Assembly (NCBI GenBank): GCA_023393235.1
Contig: JAEWMH010000128.1
Location: 1-9,923, forward strand
Reading direction: 5' to 3'
Length of the DNA: 9,923 nucleotides
DNA from: Bacillota bacterium
Lineage (GTDB): Bacteria; Bacillota; Bacilli; Paenibacillales; NBRC-103111
The position numbers and the translations under genes are program-made. This document shows positions 5,641-9,923 of the stretch, in pieces. Each line of letters starts with the position of its first letter. Position 1 is the stretch's first letter. The notes below the pieces were generated by a model. That model searched no databases and was not told the origin of the DNA. It saw nothing but the letters and a program-made list of their open reading frames with translations.

Positions 5641-6078
5641 TCATACACCTGCTCCGCCGGTCTCCCGTCCGGCAAAGTGCCGGACATCCTCCGCAAAGCC
5701 GGCCAACTCCTCAGGCAAAGTGCGGGCCATATCCAGAAGCAGCTGCCGGTCCGGAGTCAGGTAATCCTGGACCAGCATTTTCCGGGTCTCCACCAGCCGG
5801 GTCATAATCCCATGCCGCGTTGGCCCGATGACACCTTCATCCAGGAGAATATCCATCATATCCGCATAGCTGCCCGGATCGCGCAGAATAAAACCGTCAA
5901 TCAGAAGCCCGCCCACATCTGTCACCGCTTCCAGCGCCAGATGGACAATTCTCTCCAGCGCAGCCTCCAGCAGCCGGTCCTCCTCATGCCAGCGGGTAAC
6001 CAGCTCACCGGCGATACCGCCAAGCTCCGGCAGGTAACCCAGCAGACGGTTCAATTTGTCCGAATCGGCATAGAACAT
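5641..6078 (-). CDS. yutE: YutE-type DUF86/HepT-like HEPN-fold protein
   Basis: A 145-residue all-helical protein matching the Bacillus YutE branch of DUF86, whose fold is the HEPN domain of HepT toxins. The conserved block DGFILRDPGSYADMMDIL (61-78) is clear. The HEPN RNase motif Rx4HxY appears here as R99-KMLV-Q104-D-Y106, with glutamine in place of histidine; I recall the same change in B. subtilis YutE. Nuclease or toxin activity is therefore doubtful. No MntA-type nucleotidyltransferase antitoxin is beside it. The ATG at 6078 has AGGAGGGG upstream, within the end of thiD, whose stop is 3 bp away, so the two genes are co-transcribed and probably translationally coupled. A weak 4-bp stem with a T6 run follows the stop (about 5621-5639). 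Confidence 0.8.
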   Translation of the reverse strand: MFYADSDKLNRLLGYLPELGGIAGELVTRWHEEDRLLEAALERIVHLALEAVTDVGGLLIDGFILRDPGSYADMMDILLDEGVIGPTRHGIMTRLVETRKMLVQDYLTPDRQLLLDMARTLPEELAGFAEDVRHFAGRETGGAGV

Positions 6079-6081
6079 GGG

Positions 6082-6882
6082 TCAGCCCCTCCTGGAATAA
6101 GCCCAATGATTGGTTGGACCATGGCCTTGGCCGATGCCCAGCTCATCGCGGATGGCGCAGGTGATGAAGGCCTTGGCCGTTTTAACGGCCTGCTCCAGGC
6201 TTTCGCCCTTGGCCAGCCCTGCCGCTGCCGCTGCCGAGAAAGTGCAGCCCGTTCCGTGGGTGTGGCGGGTTTCATACCGCACCCCTTCCAGCAGAAGAAA
6301 ATCCGTCCCGTCATACAGCACATCCACAGGGGGGCCTTCCATATGCCCGCCTTTTACTACGGCAGCACGGGCGCCGTACTCCTCCACAATCTGCCGGGCG
6401 GCAAGCTTCATCTCTTCCAGAGTGCGGATTTCCCGTCCGGTGAGCACCTCCGCCTCCGGCACATTGGGCGTCACCAAAGCGGCTACGGGCAGCAGCACCC
6501 GGCGCATCACCGACTTGGCCTCCTCCGCCAAAAGGGATGCCCCGCCTTTGGCGATCATAACCGGGTCCACTACCAGCCTGGTGACGCCATGCTCCTTGAC
6601 TTTGGCGGCAACCAGCTCAATAACGGCCGGTTGGGAAAGCATGCCGGTTTTGACGGCATCCGCCCCGATATCGGTCATCACGGCATCAATTTGTCCGGCA
6701 ATGCCCTCCAGGGGCACATCATAGATGCCTGTGACGCCTAATGTATTTTGCACCGTAATGGCGGTAATGGCGGTGGTTCCAAACACGTCCAGCATCTGGA
6801 AGGTCTTCAGGTCGGCTTGAATGCCTGCACCTCCGCCGCTGTCCGAGCCGGCAATGGTCAGTGCTTTGGGAATAAAGGACAT
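6082..6882 (-). CDS. thiD: Hydroxymethylpyrimidine/phosphomethylpyrimidine kinase
   Basis: A 266-residue ribokinase-fold enzyme that phosphorylates hydroxymethylpyrimidine and then its monophosphate to give HMP-PP for thiamine synthesis or salvage. ALTIAGSDSGGGAGIQADLK (7-26) is the substrate-binding N-terminus. VKTGML (77-82), DPVMIAKGG (106-114) and TPNVPEAEVLTG (138-149) follow. HTHGTGCTFSAA (207-218) carries the anion-hole and catalytic C213, and GHGPTNHWAYSR (253-264) is the usual end. Closeness to B. subtilis ThiD along the length favours ThiD over the PdxK paralogue. The ATG at 6882 has AAAGG about 10 nt upstream. It is the first gene of an operon with the yutE-type gene. I see no TPP riboswitch in the leader. 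Confidence 0.93.
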   Translation of the reverse strand: MSFIPKALTIAGSDSGGGAGIQADLKTFQMLDVFGTTAITAITVQNTLGVTGIYDVPLEGIAGQIDAVMTDIGADAVKTGMLSQPAVIELVAAKVKEHGVTRLVVDPVMIAKGGASLLAEEAKSVMRRVLLPVAALVTPNVPEAEVLTGREIRTLEEMKLAARQIVEEYGARAAVVKGGHMEGPPVDVLYDGTDFLLLEGVRYETRHTHGTGCTFSAAAAAGLAKGESLEQAVKTAKAFITCAIRDELGIGQGHGPTNHWAYSRRG

Positions 6883-6930
6883 GACATCTCAACCTTTCTT
6901 TTTGTCGTTTCCGCATATGAATCCGTAACT

Positions 6931-6960
6931 AGTGTATCGGCGCCTGCGGCCAACCGTCAA
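6931..6960 (-). promoter_or_regulatory. Probable promoter of the thiD operon
   Basis: On the minus strand TTGACG (6955-6960) and TACACT (6931-6936) are 18 bp apart, giving 5/6 and 4/6 matches to sigma-A consensus. The -35 lies within a 6-bp inverted repeat (6951-6956 and 6963-6968, CAACCG/CGGTTG). Confidence 0.5.
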
Positions 6961-6992
6961 GCCGGTTGCAGGTTTTGCGGCCCGCACATGAG

Positions 6993-7020
6993 AAAACCGT
7001 CAAGGCTCCTCCCTGACGGT
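6993..7020 (-). terminator. Terminator downstream of the TPR gene
   Basis: On the minus strand ACCGTCAGGG pairs with CCTTGACGGT: 10 bp with one G-U pair, a 5-nt loop, then TTTTC. The G-U pair works only in minus-strand RNA, supporting termination of the upstream TPR gene. The stop of that gene is about 60 bp before it. Confidence 0.6.
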
Positions 7021-7028
7021 TCTTGGAA

Positions 7029-7081
7029 CTGCCGCGTCCTGCGTTGTCCGCAGCCGCGGCAGAAGCCGGGATCGGCCCCGG
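7029..7081 (-). other. Two GC-rich hairpins right after the TPR gene stop
   Basis: CCGGG/CCCGG (7077-7081 and 7066-7070, 6-nt loop) abuts the stop codon. CTGCCGCG/CGCGGCAG (7029-7036 and 7055-7062) encloses an inner CTGCG/CGCAG stem. Neither has a U-tract. With the terminator at 6993-7020 they form a three-hairpin 3' end that could protect the transcript. Confidence 0.5.
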
Positions 7082-7756
7082 TCAGCCCGCGTTTTTTTTG
7101 AGTCTGGACAATAGCGCCCATCTCCGTTCGGATTTACGCTTGTACTTGGGCAGACTCCGGTAAATGCGGAGCGCTTCGCCATACGCCGCTTTGGCTTCCT
7201 CCTTGCGGCCCATGGACCGGTACAGCTCGCCCATCCGGTAGAAGGCTTCGGAGGAGGAGGAATTCAGCTGGCGCAGCTCCTCCAGATAATGGAGCGCCTT
7301 GGCCGGCTCCTGTTGGAGAAAGGCTTCGCTCAGCCACAGATACGGCTCACCGTACCGGACCCGGGGATTACGCTCCAGCCCCTGTCTGACCAGGGATTCG
7401 CCTTCCTCCAGCTGGCCCAGCTTCAGCTTCGCCCAACCCAGCTCCACCAGCACCTCGGCGGAATCGTCCATCACCGGCAGCACCTGCTCCAGATAATCAT
7501 GAGCTTCCCTGAAGCGTTTTTTCTCCAGATACAGCCTGGCTGCCTCCAGCTTGCTCCGGGTATCATGCGGACGGCTCTCCAGCTCCCGGCGGAGAACGGA
7601 CAGCCTGCGGTTCCGCTTAAAGGGTTTGCCGATGCTGGGAGTAAGGCCGATAAAGCGGCGCTCCAGGAAATAGCCGATCACCAGAATCACCAGAATGGCA
7701 ATAAACGGATTGCCCAAAAGCTGCCATAACAAAACAAAACCGATAAACTTGCCCAT
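7082..7756 (-). CDS. Membrane-anchored tetratricopeptide-repeat protein
   Basis: A 224-residue protein. A hydrophobic N-terminus (about 4-30) makes one membrane helix or a short hairpin; a basic stretch (ERRF...KRNRR) follows, then about four TPR-like helix pairs (roughly 66-99, 100-133, 135-166 and 168-201). These show the typical W/L/G/Y/A/P spacing, for example LGWAKLKLGQLEEGESL and MGELYRSMGRKEEAKAAYGE. TPRs bind partner proteins, so this is probably a membrane scaffold with a cytoplasmic repeat domain; the partner is unknown. The ATG at 7756 is chosen for AAGGGGTGG just upstream. In-frame starts up to 7795 would add 13 residues but lack a ribosome binding site. It lies 95 bp downstream of an unrecognised gene on the same strand and may share its transcript. 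Confidence 0.75.
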   Translation of the reverse strand: MGKFIGFVLLWQLLGNPFIAILVILVIGYFLERRFIGLTPSIGKPFKRNRRLSVLRRELESRPHDTRSKLEAARLYLEKKRFREAHDYLEQVLPVMDDSAEVLVELGWAKLKLGQLEEGESLVRQGLERNPRVRYGEPYLWLSEAFLQQEPAKALHYLEELRQLNSSSSEAFYRMGELYRSMGRKEEAKAAYGEALRIYRSLPKYKRKSERRWALLSRLKKNAG

Positions 7757-7851
7757 ACGCCACCCCTTAGCAAAAAAGGTATATGTCCCCATCATAACAT
7801 GAACATTTCAGACGGGGAACCTTAATTGCCTGCTGTATCAAGGAAACGGGG

Positions 7852-8286
7852 TTAGTGCAGCTGCGATCCGCCTGCCTCCGGATTGGCTCCGGCAGCATCC
7901 TTATGGGCAAACGCCCCAAACACCGCCCCCTTGGCAAGCTCCTGCTCCGTGTTCCACAGATGCTCCTCCAGCTCCGCTGCCACATCCTGGTAATCCAGCA
8001 CCTCGCGCTCAAACTCCGTCCGGTTGCAGGCATCGGAGGATTGAGGCTCCGTAAACCATTCGTCGGTCACATCCTGGAAGGCCTGCCGCAGATCATTGTC
8101 GTACCAGTCCAGATCCAGCTCCTCGTGCTTGCGGATCAGCTTTTGCAGAGACAGACAGCCGTCCGCCTCCCGCACAAACCATGCCAGCATCGGCGCCTCC
8201 TCCCTGACCGGCCAAACCTTCACCTCTCCGATAAGCTGATCCCCGTTGGGAATAACTCTGGAAAATGCCGCTTTTTTAATATGCAT
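7852..8286 (-). CDS. Hypothetical acidic protein, family not recognised
   Basis: A 144-residue, strongly acidic soluble protein with no signal peptide or membrane helix. It begins with a short basic beta-like segment (MHIKKAAFSRVIPNGD). A Trp/Asp-rich middle follows (DLDWYDNDLRQAFQDVTDEW, about 58-77), then a Glu-rich helix (about 90-117) and a low-complexity Ala/Gly tail. I do not recognise a domain. The ATG at 8286 is supported by AAGGAG about 10 nt upstream, and coding-like third-position GC argues for a real gene. A TATACT (minus strand, 8343-8348) could be its -10, but no -35 is clear. It is divergent from the HTH gene at 8465 and may be co-transcribed with the TPR gene downstream. Confidence 0.7.
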   Translation of the reverse strand: MHIKKAAFSRVIPNGDQLIGEVKVWPVREEAPMLAWFVREADGCLSLQKLIRKHEELDLDWYDNDLRQAFQDVTDEWFTEPQSSDACNRTEFEREVLDYQDVAAELEEHLWNTEQELAKGAVFGAFAHKDAAGANPEAGGSQLH

Positions 8287-8382
8287 GACAAAACGCTCCT
8301 TTTTTTATGGCACTATTGTTAGGTTGTCCCGGGGGACCCGTAAGTATAAGAAACTGTGATTCCGGTAAGACGGCACACACCC

Positions 8383-8411
8383 TTGCCCAACCCGCGGCAA
8401 TGCCCTAGAAT
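8383..8411 (+). promoter_or_regulatory. Sigma-A-like promoter of the small HTH gene
   Basis: TTGCCC (8383-8388) and TAGAAT (8406-8411) are separated by 17 bp, giving 4/6 and 5/6 matches, about 54 bp before the ATG at 8465. A GTCCC-GGGAC-type palindrome lies upstream at 8326-8337, between this promoter and the divergent gene. Confidence 0.5.
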
Positions 8412-8464
8412 GAAGGGACGGGATCGTGAGGTTTCCAGTAAGGTATAAAAAGGTGGCGGAATTT

Positions 8465-8719
8465 ATGAACGTATTAAACCAGATCATGGGAGTCCGGGAA
8501 GCGGCGGCCAAGTGGGGCCTTCAGCCGGAGGAAGTGGAAGAGCTGTGCCGCGAGGGCGGAGTCCGGGCCGTGTGTCTGGACGGCGAAGGCGGGCCTTGGG
8601 TGCTGTTGAAGGACCAGCCCAATCCGGTAACGGGCGAGGGGCTGCCCCGGCAGCAGCGGGTAAGTGCGGACAAAACCTCCTATATGTCGTCCAAGCTGTT
8701 GGATGCTTTGTATGAATAG
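8465..8719 (+). CDS. Small helix-turn-helix (excisionase/AlpA-like) protein
   Basis: An 84-residue protein. Residues 8-35 (MGVREAAAKWGLQPEEVEEL then CREGGV) fit the helix-turn-helix of MerR/excisionase-type domains. The following RAVCLDGEGGPWVLLKDQPNP forms the wing, ending in the WxLxKDQPxP signature that such small proteins carry. The C-terminal third is polar and unassigned. It probably binds DNA; no phage or integrase gene is nearby, so it is more likely a chromosomal regulator than a true excisionase. The ATG at 8465 has AAAGGTGGCGG upstream; a GTG at 8426 in frame would add 13 residues without a good site. It is a single gene with its own promoter and a very strong terminator. Confidence 0.72.
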   Translation: MNVLNQIMGVREAAAKWGLQPEEVEELCREGGVRAVCLDGEGGPWVLLKDQPNPVTGEGLPRQQRVSADKTSYMSSKLLDALYE

Positions 8720-8728
8720 AATTGGACA

Positions 8729-8772
8729 AAAAGGAGCGATAGCGGAAGAAGACTTCCGTTATCGCTCCTTTT
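8729..8772. terminator. Strong, probably bidirectional rho-independent terminator
   Basis: A 20-bp stem with a 4-nt loop (8749-8752) has one G-U pair in the plus-strand RNA. It is flanked by T-rich sequence after the stem on both strands (TTTTCTC on plus, TTTTTG on minus). It lies between the convergent HTH gene and the secreted-protein gene. The single non-Watson-Crick position pairs only in plus-strand RNA, so the HTH gene is its main user. A second short perfect repeat, AACCGG/CCGGTT, is at 8784-8797. Confidence 0.85.
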
Positions 8773-8814
8773 CTCATGCGGGGAACCGGGTCCGGTTAAT
8801 GGAAATTGGGTTAC

Positions 8815-9240
8815 TTATAGTCCGTGGACACTTCTGGCTACAATGTCATACAGCTCTCCGCGCTGCGCGGCATACACCTCTTCCGAGATGCTCCCCGCGG
8901 CCAGCCGCTCATCCAACTGCACGGTGAGCTGGGCAACCTGATGTCGGATAAGACTGTCCACATCGGCTCCGTGGTCATAAGCCACATCAGCCAGGGTTTT
9001 GCCCTCGAGAAGGGCATCGTAAATGACAGAGTCCGCTTCCTCGCCGATGGCTTGGGCCAGCGGATCGCTACCCTTGGCCAACTCGGCTGCAGCAGCATCT
9101 TCACTGTCGGCCTGTCCGGAGATATCCAGGAAGGTTACGGATGCGGCTTCAGCCGACCGGATTCCGTCTCTTCCCGGGCCTCCGTTCAGCGTAATCATTA
9201 TCACAATCGTACCGATCATAATCCATTGTTTCGTCGTCAT
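8815..9240 (-). CDS. Small secreted protein with an ECF-type promoter
   Basis: A 141-residue protein with a signal peptide: MTTKQ, a hydrophobic core (WIMIGTIVIMITL) and a likely cleavage region near SAEAA-S (about residues 30-34). The mature part has an acidic Ala-rich segment. It then has a helical domain of the type GKTLADVAYDHGADVDSLI followed by AQLTVQLDERLAAGSISEEV. This pattern, short helices with a G-D/S-L start and a long amphipathic helix, recurs in uncharacterised exported proteins. The role is unknown. The ATG at 9240 fits the signal peptide and has a GGGGA-like site; upstream in-frame starts would add a proline- and arginine-rich leader. A SigW-like promoter lies about 110 bp upstream, suggesting induction by envelope stress. 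Confidence 0.75.
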   Translation of the reverse strand: MTTKQWIMIGTIVIMITLNGGPGRDGIRSAEAASVTFLDISGQADSEDAAAAELAKGSDPLAQAIGEEADSVIYDALLEGKTLADVAYDHGADVDSLIRHQVAQLTVQLDERLAAGSISEEVYAAQRGELYDIVARSVHGL

Positions 9241-9290
9241 GGTAAATCCCCATTTCATATTCAATAGTGGCGGCGCTGGTCTTTGGGTAT

Positions 9291-9318
9291 GCCGTCTGGC
9301 GCACAAGCGGCGGACGGC
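9291..9318 (-). other. Stem-loop in the leader of the secreted-protein gene
   Basis: GCCGTC (9291-9296) and GACGGC (9313-9318) form a perfect 6-bp stem around a 16-nt GC-rich interior. It lies between the predicted ECF promoter start and the ATG at 9240, so it would be part of a roughly 100-nt untranslated leader. Whether it regulates translation is unknown. Confidence 0.4.
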
Positions 9319-9349
9319 GCGTCGCAGATTAGGTTCAACATTAGGCTTA

Positions 9350-9375
9350 TACGTTTGTAAAGCGCTTACGTTTCA
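9350..9375 (-). promoter_or_regulatory. ECF sigma factor (SigW-type) promoter
   Basis: The minus strand reads TGAAAC (9370-9375), exactly 16 bp, then CGTA (9350-9353). This is the B. subtilis SigW consensus TGAAAC-N16-CGTA. No good sigma-A promoter was seen for the gene downstream. The spacer contains the 8-bp palindrome AAGCGCTT inside a cre-like sequence, which differs from the CcpA consensus at its edges. Confidence 0.7.
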
Positions 9376-9446
9376 CTTTCTATCTACACTATACAAGACG
9401 TACCTTAATATCAGATGAAGAAACTCTAAACAGTTTCTGAAGAAGT

Positions 9447-9485
9447 AAAAAGCCCCCAGAAATGATTCATCTCCGGAGGCTTTTT
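9447..9485 (-). terminator. Rho-independent terminator of the GGDEF gene
   Basis: On the minus strand an 18-bp stem (three G-U pairs, 3-nt AAT loop) ends in T5, about 20 bp after the GGDEF gene stop. Its G-U pairs would be mismatches in plus-strand RNA, so it belongs to the minus strand. Its A-rich 5' arm mirrors the T-run. Confidence 0.8.
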
Positions 9486-9504
9486 TTGGATGATAGCTGG
9501 TTCC

Positions 9505-9923
9505 TCACCTTTCCATAAAAGGTAGCTGCAAAACCGTATTGGGTCCGCCCTTGCGCGCCTCATTGACCGTATCCAGGGTATCTTCAATCATCCTGCGGAT
9601 ATCGCCGGTTTTTTCCTTGTTTGTGTGAAGCAGCCCGATGGTGCAGCCTACCCTGGAGTGGCAGCCCACACTGGAGAACGGAAATTGTTTCAGTCCTTCC
9701 ACGATCCGGCCTGCCAATTCCGCCGCCTGGTTTCCGTCCGCTTTCACAAAAAGCACAAACTCATCTCCATGGGTACGCCCGACACAAGCATCCCCGCCGA
9801 AGTGGCGCGCCGACTCCAGTAAGATCTCGTAGCAGGCAAGAATAACCCGGTCTCCCACATCAAAGCCGTAATCGTCATTGACCTGCTTGAAGCGGGCAAT
9901 GTCAAAACGCAGCACCGCAACAG
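9505..9923 (-). CDS. GGDEF-domain (diguanylate cyclase-like) protein, N-terminal part outside the window
   Basis: About 139 residues of the C-terminus are visible and the frame remains open at the window end. The segment VLRFDIARFKQVNDDYGFDVGD matches the metal- and GTP-binding start of GGDEF domains, with the conserved Asp, FK, ND and GD retained. The active-site signature, normally GGDEF or GGEEF, reads HGDEF in GRTHGDEFVLFV. The usual RxxD inhibitory site five residues before it is not present. These enzymes make c-di-GMP from two GTP; whether the first-glycine change allows activity cannot be judged from sequence. GCTIGLL, then an Asp/Ala-rich helix, ends the domain. The missing N-terminus may carry a sensor or membrane part. 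Confidence 0.85.
   Translation of the reverse strand, partial: VAVLRFDIARFKQVNDDYGFDVGDRVILACYEILLESARHFGGDACVGRTHGDEFVLFVKADGNQAAELAGRIVEGLKQFPFSSVGCHSRVGCTIGLLHTNKEKTGDIRRMIEDTLDTVNEARKGGPNTVLQLPFMER

Noticed and set aside
5641..6078. Active HepT-MntA toxin-antitoxin pair
   Set aside because: No nucleotidyltransferase antitoxin next to it and the HEPN histidine is missing.
5677..6741. 354-codon plus-strand frame opposite yutE and thiD
   Set aside because: Shadow of the high-GC wobble positions of thiD and yutE; Arg/His/Gln-rich translation without family signal.
6883..7081. Possible TPP riboswitch before thiD
   Set aside because: The conserved CTGAGA and ACCTGATCTGG-type thi-box elements are absent; only simple hairpins are visible.
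8465..8719. Prophage or integrative element marked by the excisionase-like protein
   Set aside because: No integrase, attachment repeats, tRNA or phage genes are present; the protein is more likely a chromosomal DNA-binding protein.
9350..9369. CcpA cre site in the ECF promoter spacer
   Set aside because: Only the AAGCGCTT core fits; edge positions differ from consensus, and the spacing is better explained by the ECF promoter.
1..9923. CRISPR array, insertion sequence or rRNA/tRNA genes
   Set aside because: No regularly spaced repeats, transposase-like frames, terminal inverted repeats or recognisable RNA-gene sequences were seen on either strand.

Overview
The window looks like chromosomal DNA of a fairly GC-rich Gram-positive endospore-former close to Paenibacillus. 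The evidence is a set of Bacillus-type genes (ytxG-ytxH, yueI, yutE, thiD), strong AGGAGG ribosome binding sites, frequent GTG/TTG starts, sigma-A-like promoters and one near-perfect ECF (SigW-type) promoter. I see no rRNA, tRNA, CRISPR array, insertion sequence or prophage module. It reads as an ordinary housekeeping and accessory stretch, not as a dedicated new system.

Layout, left to right. (1) The left edge holds the 3' part of a membrane-anchored phosphodiester glycosidase (+). It converges with a minus-strand operon ytxG-ytxH-yueI at 1126-2682; ytxG and ytxH are translationally coupled and two strong stem-loops precede yueI. (2) Divergent from ytxG is a single-gene KDPG-aldolase-like protein (2890-3570, +) in which the Schiff-base lysine is replaced by arginine. 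(3) A TetR regulator and a flavodoxin-like protein form a minus-strand operon (3579-4735) with a clear palindromic operator over the promoter. (4) A SufR-like, cysteine-rich winged-helix regulator (4847-5521, -) stands alone with its own promoter and terminator. (5) thiD and a yutE-type HepT-like gene form a tight minus-strand operon (5641-6882).

(6) A 200-bp segment dense in hairpins (6951-7081) separates thiD from a membrane-anchored TPR protein (7082-7756, -) and an unrecognised acidic protein (7852-8286, -). (7) Divergent from the latter is an 84-residue HTH/excisionase-like protein (8465-8719, +) ending at a 20-bp-stem terminator that appears bidirectional. It faces a small secreted protein (8815-9240, -) driven by an ECF-type promoter. 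(8) The right edge holds the C-terminal part of a GGDEF protein (-) with a variant HGDEF signature, followed by a good terminator.

Themes are cell-envelope and stress physiology (NAGPA-type glycosidase, YtxG/YtxH, ECF-driven secreted protein), regulation (TetR, SufR-like, HTH, GGDEF) and thiamine salvage. The most unusual points are the aldolase homologue lacking its catalytic lysine, a YueI protein with an added CxxC...CxxH tail, and the ECF promoter.
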